NCBI GenBank assembly: GCA_020444515.1
Contig: JAHLKX010000003.1
Span: forward strand, 62,001-126,000
Source of the DNA: Bacteroidota bacterium
GTDB lineage: Bacteria > Bacteroidota > Bacteroidia > Bacteroidales > JAADJA01
DNA: 64,000 nt
Direction of reading: 5' to 3'
The notes beneath the pieces were generated by a model. That model was not told the origin of the DNA. It ran no database searches and was given only the letters and a program-made list of their open reading frames with translations. The first letter of the stretch is position 1. Every line of letters starts with the position of its first letter. The position numbers and the translations under genes were made by a program. Shown here piece after piece: positions 35,642 to 44,839 of the stretch.

Positions 35642-36721
35642 TTATTTTCTGATTTTTTTTAATAGTTCTTCCACAGTAATATCCACTGCTTTTCTATTCC
35701 AGTGCGAATCTGTCCCATAATAAAGCAAGGTATCTGCGTTCTTAAATCTATCATATATATTCACATAATTTATTTTTCTCTGGTCCATTTCATGATAAAA
35801 CCTTGGCAAAAAGTTATTGTAACTATCTCCTGGTTTTACCACATCATAGTATAGGGTATATTTATTGGGAACCGGCAGAAATATCATTTCCAGATTATAA
35901 CGATCCAGTAATTGTTTGCTCAGATCTTCCAGATTATCACAATAGGTTTTGATAAGCTCATCATTATGATCAAAATAGAAACTGGTCGGCATTTCATTCA
36001 CTGTTATATCATAAAACAACATCGGAACATCAAAGCGGTTTTCCAAACTGTAAACCGGAGTTCGCGGTGCCATATAACTGAACAAATCAAATTTGGCAGT
36101 TGCGATCATGCTATAAAGCCCCCGGGTTAAATAACTTTCACTTAAAAGAATACTGTAAAGCTCTTCAGACTTAACATCAAAAATCCAATGTTTGATACGA
36201 CTTGGCAAACTCAGCTGGTTGAGGTCCATATAGTCATTTCCCTCCCAATTTAAATCATGGGGTTCTATAAACCGATCGTGAAGATTTCGCTCAATAACCT
36301 GAAAAATAATGATTTTCTTATCCCCTCTAGGATAATTCATCTGGTGTAAATAATCGAGCGGATACCAGGCTCTTACAGCATGCACTGCTATACCCAGTGA
36401 ATCGTGTAAGCGCTCTGCCACGGTTTTTTGCCTGGAGAAATCAAAAAAACTATCACCAAAAGCTATCAAATCAGCATCTTCCAGTTCAGGGTTTCGATCA
36501 GATAAACGGTATTTATCTTGTGGATATGGCAATATTTCTCTGAAATGCTTTATGTAATTGGAATAATATTGCTCTCCATATTTGGTAAACTCAAAGTACT
36601 CTGGAGAACGATTTTCAACCAGTACGGCATTAAACATGGGAAGTATGCGAACCGACAGGAAAGCATAAAAACAAATGATTCCGGCAATATAGATCAGATA
36701 TTTTAAAAGTCGCTCGTTCAT
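35642..36721 (-). CDS. AlgX/AlgJ-like SGNH O-acetyltransferase partner of MBOAT
   Basis: A 359-residue protein with an N-terminal membrane anchor (about 8-30). The first SGNH block is LIAFGDSFFDFSRQ near 82-95, with the nucleophile Ser in GDS, and the last is YYGTDSHWNRKAVDIT near 336-351, with the Asp/His pair. This matches AlgX/AlgJ-type acetyltransferases that work beside MBOAT proteins outside the inner membrane. The MBOAT gene lies 13 bases upstream on the same strand, so the pair is coupled. It differs clearly from the other SGNH partner at 21880. Confidence 0.75.
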   Translation of the reverse strand: MNERLLKYLIYIAGIICFYAFLSVRILPMFNAVLVENRSPEYFEFTKYGEQYYSNYIKHFREILPYPQDKYRLSDRNPELEDADLIAFGDSFFDFSRQKTVAERLHDSLGIAVHAVRAWYPLDYLHQMNYPRGDKKIIIFQVIERNLHDRFIEPHDLNWEGNDYMDLNQLSLPSRIKHWIFDVKSEELYSILLSESYLTRGLYSMIATAKFDLFSYMAPRTPVYSLENRFDVPMLFYDITVNEMPTSFYFDHNDELIKTYCDNLEDLSKQLLDRYNLEMIFLPVPNKYTLYYDVVKPGDSYNNFLPRFYHEMDQRKINYVNIYDRFKNADTLLYYGTDSHWNRKAVDITVEELLKKIRK

Positions 36722-36734
36722 CTAAAACATTTGC

Positions 36735-38177
36735 TTAAAACTGAAAATATAAAAAGTCATTTTGATCCCACTTACCCAAAACAAATATCGACAATACAAC
36801 AATGATCATCAAAGTCCATTTTATGACCCTTGATTGACTCTCTAACCGTTGAATTAAATCAAATTTCTCCCATAAAACCTCAATAATTATCAGGACTCCG
36901 ATCAAAATAAATGAGAGATAAAAATCAGCACTAAAGTGAAAAAGCTGTATAGCACCACCATAGGTCTGAGGATTCAGGATATTTCCAATAATCAAAGTTG
37001 CATCACTTAATGAATTGGCCCTGAAAAAGATCCACGCAAAATAGACCAAAACAAAGGTCCAAATGAGATTAATTACATTGTTTAAATATGGAATTTTATA
37101 AAGACCCGACTGTTTGGCCAGTTTATCCCGATAAGATTGCGTAAGAATGGCCAGCACAAGATACCCACCGTGCAATGCGCCCCAGATCACGAATGTCCAG
37201 TTGGCTCCGTGCCACAAACCACTGATTAAAAAAGTAATGAATAAATTATAATACCAGCGCCATTTCACCACCCGATTTCCACCCAGGGGTATATATAAAT
37301 AATCCCGAAACCAGGTACTGAGCGATATGTGCCAACGCTGCCAAAATTCCCTGATATTCTGCGACAAATAGGGGCGTTTAAAGTTGGTCATGAGATCATA
37401 ACCCAGGATCATGGCCGATCCGATGGCAATATCTGAATAACCTGAAAAGTCACAATAAATCTGTGATCCGAAGAAAAAGGTTGCGATCAAATCCTGAAAT
37501 CCGCCATAATCATGTGGATTATTATAAACCATGTTAACATACTCAGCAAGCCTGTCGGCAATGACAACCTTCTTAAAGAATCCCCAAATCATTAAAACGA
37601 CTCCTGTTCGGATACGCTTATAATCAAAGGTATACGTTTTATAAAATTGTGGTAATAGTCGGGTCGATCGTTCGATCGGGCCTGCCACAAGCTGAGGGAA
37701 AAAGGAAACATAAAGGGCAAAAATCCCCAGGTGTTTTTCAGCTTCTTTTTTACCCCAGTAAACATCAATGGTATAACTTAAGGTTTGAAAAGTATAAAAA
37801 GAAATTCCTACGGGAAGCAAAAAATCATAAGCCGGAACAGCACTGAATATGTTGAATTGTTCAAAAACAGCATTTACATTATCACTGAAAAAATTGAAGT
37901 ACTTAAAAAAGAAAAGCAGTCCCAAGTTGGAGAACAAACTAATAAAAAGCAGAAGTCTCCTACGGGCTTTTACCTGAGTCTTCGACATTTGAATGGCAGC
38001 AAAATAGTCAACAAGAGTAGAAAAGACAATCAATACAATGTACTTATAATTCCAGCACATGTAAAAATAATAACTGGCTATCAGCAGCAGAATCCATCTG
38101 AAGCGAGCAGGCATAGCAAAATATGCCGCCACCACAATCGGAAAAAAAACGATGAATTCGAGGGAATTAAAAAGCAT
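36735..38177 (-). CDS. MBOAT family O-acyltransferase (AlgI-like), second copy
   Basis: A 480-residue membrane protein of the AlgI type: LPVGISFYTFQTLSYTIDVY near 125-144, SFFPQLVAGPIERS near 162-175, EFWQRWHISLSTWFRDYLYI near 278-297, and the catalytic His323 in GLWHGANWTF. Both ends resemble the MBOAT at 20444 (MLFNSxEFI start, FLYFQF or FIYFQF end). It should move acyl groups across the membrane for modification of the polysaccharide. Upstream and downstream partners both have SGNH features. Confidence 0.88.
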   Translation of the reverse strand: MLFNSLEFIVFFPIVVAAYFAMPARFRWILLLIASYYFYMCWNYKYIVLIVFSTLVDYFAAIQMSKTQVKARRRLLLFISLFSNLGLLFFFKYFNFFSDNVNAVFEQFNIFSAVPAYDFLLPVGISFYTFQTLSYTIDVYWGKKEAEKHLGIFALYVSFFPQLVAGPIERSTRLLPQFYKTYTFDYKRIRTGVVLMIWGFFKKVVIADRLAEYVNMVYNNPHDYGGFQDLIATFFFGSQIYCDFSGYSDIAIGSAMILGYDLMTNFKRPYLSQNIREFWQRWHISLSTWFRDYLYIPLGGNRVVKWRWYYNLFITFLISGLWHGANWTFVIWGALHGGYLVLAILTQSYRDKLAKQSGLYKIPYLNNVINLIWTFVLVYFAWIFFRANSLSDATLIIGNILNPQTYGGAIQLFHFSADFYLSFILIGVLIIIEVLWEKFDLIQRLESQSRVIKWTLMIIVVLSIFVLGKWDQNDFLYFQF

Positions 38178-38205
38178 TGCAGGTTAATAAGGTGTCACAT
38201 AAATA

Positions 38206-38913
38206 TTAATAAACTACAAAATCAGTAATTTGTTTATACCAAACCAAAAAACCTCTCCCATTGATATGGATGCCATCCCATGAATAAATAGCATTTAATT
38301 CATTATCCTTCATAAAGGCTTCGCTCAGGTTGATATATTTTACATTTCGAACTGCACATAACTGTTGTAACCTCTTATTTGCTATTTTAATTTTATGGTA
38401 TGCAGCCTCTGAATCTTTAAAATAATATTGGGATGCATGACGAGTCAAAGGCAATATACTCTGTATATAGATTTTTGTTTCGGGAGAATCACTTTGAATC
38501 CGAAGAATCATCTTTTCCATATTTTGAATGGTTTCATCCAGCGGGATTTCTCGTACGATATCATTTATACCCGCAAGAATAAAAACCTTGACAGGTTTTG
38601 ATTCGATCACTTCATCCAGTCGGTTCAACATATCTATTGTTTGATCACCCCAAACACCTCTGTTTTTAACCCGCTGATCAGGGAAAAACTCTTCTACCAT
38701 GAATCCTGATGTAATGCTGTTACCCAGGAATACAATTTCATTGGTATCGTTCGGGCAATAAGCATATATGTCGGTAAAAAGACCGGCCATGGTTTTTGTT
38801 GAAAGAACAGTTTTGGTATTTTTCTGAATTCGAAAATAAACCTTTTGACCCACAAAGTAAACATTGAGTATAATGCTGATACCGAATATTATGATCAATA
38901 ACTTTTTTATCAT
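38206..38913 (-). CDS. GDSL/SGNH hydrolase
   Basis: A 235-residue protein with one N-terminal hydrophobic segment (about 3-22) and a full SGNH set: block I VFLGNSITSGF near 62-72, block II GVWGDQT near 86-92, block III AGINDIV near 113-119 with Asn, and block V WDGIHINGRGF near 214-224 with Asp and His. It is probably an acyl or acetyl esterase outside the inner membrane, possibly trimming groups put on by the MBOAT pair. It sits 28 bases before the MBOAT gene. Substrate unknown. Confidence 0.8.
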   Translation of the reverse strand: MIKKLLIIIFGISIILNVYFVGQKVYFRIQKNTKTVLSTKTMAGLFTDIYAYCPNDTNEIVFLGNSITSGFMVEEFFPDQRVKNRGVWGDQTIDMLNRLDEVIESKPVKVFILAGINDIVREIPLDETIQNMEKMILRIQSDSPETKIYIQSILPLTRHASQYYFKDSEAAYHKIKIANKRLQQLCAVRNVKYINLSEAFMKDNELNAIYSWDGIHINGRGFLVWYKQITDFVVY

Positions 38914-38962
38914 GGAGATTTTACCGGTTAATTAGATATCAATTATGAATGAATTTAAGATT

Positions 38963-39790
38963 TTATTCCATTTTCTTCAAAAGGTAAGTACCTTTTTCAG
39001 TTTCGATCCACTCCCCCGAATAGTTTTCAAATTCCTTTATCCAGTCATTTACAACAAGATTATCTGGTGCTCGTTTGCAATCATCGATTAGAACAATTCC
39101 TCCAGGTTTAATCATATGGTCCAGTAAAAATAAAGTTGGAAAACGAGATTTTTCATGAATAAAAGCTGGGGGTCCATCGACAATGACCAGGTCAAATTTC
39201 AAATCTTCCGGTACATGCTTTAAATCATACCATTGCCAATCCTCTCCTTTAATATCCACGGTTACCAATTCAGCGTCAACAACTTCGACAAATTTGTTTA
39301 TTCCATGGGCTTTTAGCTCCTCCCTGGTTTTAATAGCATAAACCGTTTGATGTTCCAATGACCACATTTTACCTTTCTTGTTTTGCTGCAGCGCATAACC
39401 TGCTAAAAGACTGGAAACACCACAACCACATTCAAGGATATATACCGGTTTTTGATCAAGGATGCTTTTCATGATCAAAACTCCAAAATCAGGAGATATA
39501 GCCCAACCCCTGAAGGGTGGCATTATGCTTCTAAATTCAGTAATTTTATTAAGGGCCAACAAGGATTCTATCTGGCGATATACAGTTGATAATTCTCGAT
39601 GACTTTCGATTCTTTGACGGTTAATCTTTTCTGAAATTAATCGCGTTAATTGCAGGAGCATTCCTAAAATAACAGCTCCTGAAAACAACACAAGATAGGC
39701 AATGGAATCATTATGTGGCACTAACCATATGATGATTATTGAAATGACTATGTAAATTACAGGTAAAACAAAAAGTTCAATTTTCCTCAT
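38963..39790 (-). CDS. membrane-anchored class I SAM-dependent methyltransferase
   Basis: A 275-residue protein. Two membrane segments at about 8-24 and 31-48 precede a Rossmann methyltransferase domain with YILECGCGVSSLLAGYAL near 129-146 for SAM, DLVIVDGPPAF near 199-209, and GGIVLIDDCKR near 230-240. It probably methylates a sugar of the polymer or a lipid-linked precursor at the membrane. It lies between wzc and the SGNH hydrolase with gaps of 39 and 49 bases. The acceptor cannot be told. Confidence 0.72.
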   Translation of the reverse strand: MRKIELFVLPVIYIVISIIIIWLVPHNDSIAYLVLFSGAVILGMLLQLTRLISEKINRQRIESHRELSTVYRQIESLLALNKITEFRSIMPPFRGWAISPDFGVLIMKSILDQKPVYILECGCGVSSLLAGYALQQNKKGKMWSLEHQTVYAIKTREELKAHGINKFVEVVDAELVTVDIKGEDWQWYDLKHVPEDLKFDLVIVDGPPAFIHEKSRFPTLFLLDHMIKPGGIVLIDDCKRAPDNLVVNDWIKEFENYSGEWIETEKGTYLLKKME

Positions 39791-39829
39791 AAGTCAGAAT
39801 TGGAGTTGACAAACATTAAATCAAATTCT

Positions 39830-42268
39830 CTATCCTGTTTTTTTACCTGGGATTAATCGCCTAAAAAAGCCATTCTTGGTTTCATTGGAATAGTAGTTGG
39901 ATTGATAGGCGTATCCATAAGCATTCTTCTTCAGTTTCACATCATTGATAATCACTGAAAGATTCGAAATTTTCTTCAATTCAATGTTTTTCAGATTGGA
40001 TTTAACAGCATCTTTCTGGCTTACATTATGTCGGATGGTAAATAAGTTAATATCAGCATGTCCAAACAGCAAAAATGAATCGGTTACTGCTCCGATGGGA
40101 GAACTATCGATGATAATGTAATCGTATTTTTCGCGCAATTCTTCAAAAAGGTCTGTCGTGCGATCAGAAGCAATCAATTCGACCGGATTGGGCGGTATAG
40201 GACCGGCAGAGATCAAATCAAGGTTTTTTATTTGGGTTGGTTGAATAATATCATCCAACTTTGCACTATTGATCAGATAGCTTGATACACCTTTTTCATT
40301 TTTCAAATTAAAATCTTTATACAACGCCGGTCTCCTGAGGTCAAATCCAATCAGGCAGGTTTTCTTACCCAATAAGGCATACACCGATGCAATGTTGACA
40401 CTGCAAAATGATTTACCTTCACCACTTACGGATGAAGTGATAAGGATCACCATTTTATCGCTTCCCTTTGAGAAAAACCGCAGGTTGGTCCGGATAGCCC
40501 TGAAAGAGTCAGCAAGTGGAGATTTCGGATAATCACGAATAATGGCCTTTGATTTGAATTTATTATGCAACACCTGACCCACGATCGGAAGTTGTGTAAT
40601 CATCTCTACATCTTTGATCTCAGTAATCTTATTATTCAGAAAATCACGGATAATAATAAAAGCAAAAGGGAAAAATATCGCTAAAAAGATGGCAATAATG
40701 TAATTGAGTTTTGATTTCGGAGAAACCATACTTGACTTGAAGTACTGGGCCGTATCAATGACCTCATAATCTGCTGAATTAGAGGCTTGTGCAATTTGGG
40801 CTTCGGCTCTTTTCTGAAGCAGATATGTGTAAATGGCATCGTTGAGTTTAAATTGACGTTCCATTCCAATAAGTTCACGCTCAGTGCGAGGTAATCTGGA
40901 AATTTGAGAATTCAATTTATCAACCCGGCTATCAATATCCTTAAGCGCAATTTCCGTTTTGTTGGAATTATATTGGATATTTTCAACGATTGTATTTTTC
41001 AGATTATTGATCTGAATCTCCAGATCACGGAGAAACAGGTTTTTTTCGTTACCCTGCTGAAGATAATTCATGCGCTGATTATTAAGCTCCAGCAAGTTGC
41101 TGATCAACTCATTTAAGACCGGATCCTGAACTTCCATGGAGGAAGGAGCTACCAAATCCGTTATTTCTTTATTCTTCTCAAAGTATTCCTGGATATAATC
41201 ATAATACTTTTGCCGGGTAACAATCAAAGCCCTATCATTCTCAAGTGATGCCATTTTTTCATAAAGCTTTTGCCCCTGAAAACTGATGTTCATGACCTGG
41301 TTGGATGATCTGAAATTTTGAAGTTTACTCTCGGCAAACATCAATGAATCGGCAATATCGGATATTCTGGAATCAATGAATTTTACAGTATTGTAAGCGA
41401 TTTTATTTTTCTTTTCAAGATTTTGCTCAAGATAAACCGTTGTGAGGGCATTCAAAAAATCTGTAATTTTTTTAGGATGGCTACCCGAAAGGCTCACATT
41501 TACAACCGAGGATGTTGTTGAAGTAGTTGAGACACCCACTCTTGCCTGGTACATGGCAGTTAACTGGTTCAGATTATTGAAAACAAAAAATAATTTTTTA
41601 CCTTTAAACATCCCCTGTCTGAAGTTTTCTTTGAGATGCACACTGAAACTATAGTCTTGGTTAAAAACGGTTTCTCCGAACTGATATATCCCCTGTAACC
41701 TAATAGTATCCCTGTAATCAACTATATTGTTGGTGATGTAATTATAAATAGTAACATCCATACCTTCAGCAAATATCCGGAAGGTGCTGTCATTAATTAC
41801 ATCAATGTAATAGTTGATACCCACCGCCTGTGGGTGGGTTTGATCCATGATAACCTGGAAAGGTGAATTTTGATAAAGCTCATGGATCGAATTAAATGGA
41901 AGAAAATCAAAGGGAAAAAGTGGTTCTTCGGTATAATAAGAAATCTCCAAACTCAAAGCATCTACGGCCTCATTCACCACTGAAAACGACTTTAATATGG
42001 ATAATTCATTTTCAACATTGGTCACACCCCCGAATAAATCAAATCCCTGCATCATATCGCCACTACCCATAAAGGATGACCGGCCTTCTTCTTTAATCAA
42101 TAAGGAGGTTCGGTTATAATATTTTCTTTCACTGTATTTGTTAAACAAGTAGGCCAGCAATATAGCAAATACAATGGTAATGAGAAAATAATGTTTGTAT
42201 CTAAATACCTTAAAAAGGATTTCTTTGAAATCAGTCTTTTGTTGAAATATTTCTTCTGAAGGATCCAC
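39830..42268 (-). CDS. wzc: polysaccharide co-polymerase / bacterial tyrosine kinase
   Basis: An 812-residue inner-membrane protein. It has two membrane segments (about 30-50 and 520-540) around a large periplasmic Wzz-like and coiled-coil region (about 280-490), then a cytoplasmic BY-kinase: Walker A VSGEGKSFCS near 610, Walker A' LIGFDLRRP, Walker B IIIDSSPIGAVTD, and a C-terminal Tyr cluster (Tyr784, 786, 788, 792, 793). It controls chain length and export with Wza. The start is GTG at 42268, 11 bases after wza. It belongs to the Wzy-dependent system. Confidence 0.93.
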   Translation of the reverse strand: MDPSEEIFQQKTDFKEILFKVFRYKHYFLITIVFAILLAYLFNKYSERKYYNRTSLLIKEEGRSSFMGSGDMMQGFDLFGGVTNVENELSILKSFSVVNEAVDALSLEISYYTEEPLFPFDFLPFNSIHELYQNSPFQVIMDQTHPQAVGINYYIDVINDSTFRIFAEGMDVTIYNYITNNIVDYRDTIRLQGIYQFGETVFNQDYSFSVHLKENFRQGMFKGKKLFFVFNNLNQLTAMYQARVGVSTTSTTSSVVNVSLSGSHPKKITDFLNALTTVYLEQNLEKKNKIAYNTVKFIDSRISDIADSLMFAESKLQNFRSSNQVMNISFQGQKLYEKMASLENDRALIVTRQKYYDYIQEYFEKNKEITDLVAPSSMEVQDPVLNELISNLLELNNQRMNYLQQGNEKNLFLRDLEIQINNLKNTIVENIQYNSNKTEIALKDIDSRVDKLNSQISRLPRTERELIGMERQFKLNDAIYTYLLQKRAEAQIAQASNSADYEVIDTAQYFKSSMVSPKSKLNYIIAIFLAIFFPFAFIIIRDFLNNKITEIKDVEMITQLPIVGQVLHNKFKSKAIIRDYPKSPLADSFRAIRTNLRFFSKGSDKMVILITSSVSGEGKSFCSVNIASVYALLGKKTCLIGFDLRRPALYKDFNLKNEKGVSSYLINSAKLDDIIQPTQIKNLDLISAGPIPPNPVELIASDRTTDLFEELREKYDYIIIDSSPIGAVTDSFLLFGHADINLFTIRHNVSQKDAVKSNLKNIELKKISNLSVIINDVKLKKNAYGYAYQSNYYSNETKNGFFRRLIPGKKTG

Positions 42269-42279
42269 TCAATGAATGA

Positions 42280-43041
42280 TTAATTATTTCTAAAAAGTAA
42301 ATATAACGTAGCACCCGTCGTAACTGTTGTAAGGAACAAAGGCCAGTTTACCAGACTCAGGTTTCTGAACTTTTGATTGATGGGCCGAACTACCAGCACA
42401 TCATTGGGAATAATATAGTAATGCTCCGAAGCAACAATGTCCTTCCTGGTCAGGTCTAAGTAATAATAATTAATTTTATTTTCAGCCTCTCTGATAAGTA
42501 AAACACGTTCTTTATCCCCATAATCGGTGAAACCACCGCCATAACTTATGGCCTGTAATATCGTGATCTGATCACGATAAAACGGATATTCTCCGGGTCT
42601 CTTCACTTCACCTAATACAGAAACGGTATTATTCACAAATTTTACGGTAATTGATATATTGTTTAGAAATTCTCCTACTTTATCTTCAATTTTTTGTTGC
42701 GCTTGCTGCAAGGTTTGATCTTTAACGTATATTTCTCCAACAAATGGAAAATCAATATAACCTGATTGACTCACCGTATAGCTCAATAAGTTAATATTGG
42801 ATTCCGATGAGGATCTGCCAGACTCAGAAAATACGCTATTCACTTTTTCATCAATACTTGATACCTTGATGTATATGTTGTCAAAAGGTTGGATTGTTTT
42901 CTCGGGTCGAACATTTACATATTCATTCCGCTCTTCCTTTTCTTTTTGATCATGCAAATAAATCAATTTCCGCTTGGGGATGCAGGAAGATACCAGCAGG
43001 GATATGACGACTAAAATAAAAAGGCTTTTTCTTTTCAACAC
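42280..43041 (-). CDS. wza: outer-membrane polysaccharide export lipoprotein (Wza-like)
   Basis: A 253-residue lipoprotein with signal peptide and lipobox LLVSSC (Cys near 20). It has a polysaccharide-export domain starting KTIQPFDNIYIKV near 49-61 and one SLBB domain (VSVLGEVKRPGEYPFYRDQIT near 143-163), then a C-terminal hydrophobic helix (WPLFLTTVTTGATLYLLF). It forms the outer-membrane exit with Wzc. The frame opens GTG TTG at 43041, either of which could start translation. A -7 element and a terminator lie directly upstream, so it may have its own transcript with almost no leader. Confidence 0.9.
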   Translation of the reverse strand: MLKRKSLFILVVISLLVSSCIPKRKLIYLHDQKEKEERNEYVNVRPEKTIQPFDNIYIKVSSIDEKVNSVFSESGRSSSESNINLLSYTVSQSGYIDFPFVGEIYVKDQTLQQAQQKIEDKVGEFLNNISITVKFVNNTVSVLGEVKRPGEYPFYRDQITILQAISYGGGFTDYGDKERVLLIREAENKINYYYLDLTRKDIVASEHYYIIPNDVLVVRPINQKFRNLSLVNWPLFLTTVTTGATLYLLFRNN

Positions 43042-43046
43042 AAAAT

Positions 43047-43054
43047 CAAATTTA
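43047..43054 (-). promoter_or_regulatory. candidate -7 element of wza-wzc
   Basis: TAAATTTG on the minus strand matches TAnnTTTG, but it ends only 6 bases before the first start codon, implying a nearly leaderless message. No -33 TTTG is seen at the normal distance. It lies just after the wcaJ terminator. Confidence 0.35.
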
Positions 43055-43060
43055 AGTTAT

Positions 43061-43085
43061 AAAAAAAGTACCTGTATACAGGTAC
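43061..43085 (-). terminator. terminator after wcaJ-like gene
   Basis: GTACCTG-TATA-CAGGTAC (43068-43085) is a perfect 18-base palindrome followed on the minus strand by seven U (43067-43061). It lies 54 bases after the stop of the wcaJ-like gene and before wza. Confidence 0.85.
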
Positions 43086-43139
43086 AAATTTAACTTAAAA
43101 AGTAAGAATACAAAAAATAATGCTTTCCCATCGTTATCA

Positions 43140-44546
43140 TTAGGATCCACTACCTTTTAAAACGGTTTTGATGGTTTTGAAGAACAAGACGAGATCAAGT
43201 TTATTTGACCAGTTGTCAATGTACTGAAGATCCATTTTCATCCAGTCTTCGAAAGATATGTCATTTCTGTTTGGCTTAATTTGCCATGTACAGGTGATAC
43301 CGGGTTTCATAGACAAGCGACGTAATTGCCAGCGTTCATATTGCTTCACTTCATCAGGCACAGGTGGACGTGGGCCAACAAGGCTCATGTCGCCCTTTAA
43401 TACGTTGATAAATTGAGGTAATTCATCCAAACCTGTTTTGCGTAAAAATTTACCAATTTTCGTAATTCTTGGATCATTTTTAATTTTAAATACAGGACCA
43501 TCTGCCTCATTGTATTGCATCAAACTTTCCTTAAGTTCCTCAGCATTGATAATCATCGTTCTGAATTTATACATATAAAAGGTCCTGCCGCGCAAACCTA
43601 CCCGCTTTTGTTTAAAAAACACCGGGCCCTTAGAAGTTAATTTGATACCCAAAGCGATCATTAACATCACAGGAGACCAAATTAACAGTATCAGAAATGC
43701 TGCAGTAACCGAGAAGGTATTTTTTACCCGATAAGCAAAGTGATCCGAAGGCGTATTATCAAAGGTAAGGAACGGAGTTTCATCGAAATGATTAAGGTTG
43801 GTTTTAGTTGCGGATTTACTAAACAGCATCGACTGCATTCTGAATACAACCCCTACCTCCTGACAATCATTGACCAGTGATGTAAGTTTGGCCTGATTGA
43901 TTTCATTTTTGCAATAGATTACCTCATCAATCACATCGATATCAATGAGATTATTGAGATTAACCCTTTCCGGATGCACACTTACAACATCCTTATATTT
44001 TTTATAAATGTAGCTCGAATTGGTTACAATATATTTAAGAATATATCCCCACTCTTTGTTACTTAATATTCTTTCAATAAATTCTTCAGAGGTTTCATCT
44101 GCAATGACGACAACATTCCTGGAATTAAAACCTTTAACACGAAAATACTTTAACATCCTGTAAACAGCTACCCTGACAGAAAATAATAAAATCAAATTAA
44201 TGCCGCCGAAAAACAGAATCATTAAACGACTGATATTGGTCAACTTAAAAACAAACATAAATAGGAAAATCACACCTAAACCAACAACCACAACACGGAG
44301 ATATGATGCCAGGATCATAGCGTAAGTCTTTGTACGATGCATTTCTGCCATATGAGCAGATTTAATGAGTACAAACCAGGTTGGAACAATGAGGATTCCT
44401 ACAGTCAGGTATTCGTGAGTTGCAACAATGGGTGGTTCAAAAAACCAGTCCCGGATAAAATATGCAACGGTGAATGAGAGCACGGATAAAAACACGTCGA
44501 ACACACCGATGATATTGTTGATTTGTTGTTCCCTTTCTTTAATCAT
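43140..44546 (-). CDS. initiating sugar transferase (undecaprenyl-phosphate glucose phosphotransferase, WcaJ-like)
   Basis: A 468-residue polyprenyl-phosphate hexose-1-phosphate transferase. Four N-terminal membrane helices (about 13-130) and a CoA-binding-like domain precede the catalytic part after a fifth helix at about 280-300: LTSKGPVFFKQKRVGLRGR, YKFRTM, and DELPQFINVLKGDMSLVGPRP near 378-398. It starts synthesis by moving a sugar-1-phosphate from a UDP-sugar to undecaprenyl phosphate. It is the first gene of the minus arm and is divergent from the plus arm. WcaJ-type enzymes prefer glucose; galactose is also possible. Confidence 0.9.
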   Translation of the reverse strand: MIKEREQQINNIIGVFDVFLSVLSFTVAYFIRDWFFEPPIVATHEYLTVGILIVPTWFVLIKSAHMAEMHRTKTYAMILASYLRVVVVGLGVIFLFMFVFKLTNISRLMILFFGGINLILLFSVRVAVYRMLKYFRVKGFNSRNVVVIADETSEEFIERILSNKEWGYILKYIVTNSSYIYKKYKDVVSVHPERVNLNNLIDIDVIDEVIYCKNEINQAKLTSLVNDCQEVGVVFRMQSMLFSKSATKTNLNHFDETPFLTFDNTPSDHFAYRVKNTFSVTAAFLILLIWSPVMLMIALGIKLTSKGPVFFKQKRVGLRGRTFYMYKFRTMIINAEELKESLMQYNEADGPVFKIKNDPRITKIGKFLRKTGLDELPQFINVLKGDMSLVGPRPPVPDEVKQYERWQLRRLSMKPGITCTWQIKPNRNDISFEDWMKMDLQYIDNWSNKLDLVLFFKTIKTVLKGSGS

Positions 44547-44566
44547 GTTAGCTGAGGTTTTGTTCT

Positions 44567-44586
44567 AATCAAACAAATATTTGATT
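44567..44586. repeat. inverted repeat upstream of wcaJ-like gene
   Basis: AATCAAA (44567-44573) and TTTGATT (44580-44586) are perfect 7-base arms with a 6-base spacer, about 20 bases upstream of the wcaJ ATG. It could be an operator for the minus arm. Confidence 0.45.
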
Positions 44587-44725
44587 AATTTGTTTCCAGC
44601 AGTGCAAAGTCAAAAATCGTACCTTGGAACCAATTAAGATAACCATACTGATTATCAAATAAATAATCTTATATCCATTTCCCTTATTGGGAAAAATTTA
44701 TATCTGCGGGAAAAAAATTGATTGT

Positions 44726-44755
44726 TTTGATGAATCAATTTAATTCGGAAATTTG
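44726..44755 (+). promoter_or_regulatory. candidate promoter of the plus-strand glycosyltransferase arm
   Basis: TTTG (44726-44729), 18 bases, and GAAATTTG (44748-44755) fit the -33/-7 consensus with one mismatch in the -7 element. The ATG at 44840 is about 78 bases downstream of the expected start. Confidence 0.42.
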
Positions 44756-44776
44756 CAAAAGGATTAAAACCTTTTG
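44756..44776. repeat. inverted repeat at the predicted transcription start
   Basis: CAAAAGG (44756-44762) and CCTTTTG (44770-44776) are perfect arms around a 7-base loop directly after the -7 element. It may be an operator that blocks initiation or a hairpin at the 5' end of the message. Confidence 0.5.
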
Positions 44777-44839
44777 AATAGGTCGTAGTATAATGAAACA
44801 ATCAATAACATACCTAAAGTATACTAAGTCAAACACTCA

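Larger units (their letters stand above)
44547..44839. other. divergent control region between the two polysaccharide arms
   Basis: No gene is seen in these 293 bases. They contain three inverted repeats: AATCAAA/TTTGATT (44567-44586), TTTCCC/GGGAAA (44678-44694) and CAAAAGG/CCTTTTG (44756-44776). A plus-strand candidate promoter is at 44726-44755. No exact TAnnTTTG is found on the minus strand for the wcaJ-like gene. Confidence 0.55.

Noticed and set aside
43068..43085. 18-base palindrome as a regulator-binding site
   Set aside because: A run of seven U follows it on the minus strand after the wcaJ-like stop, so a terminator explains it better.
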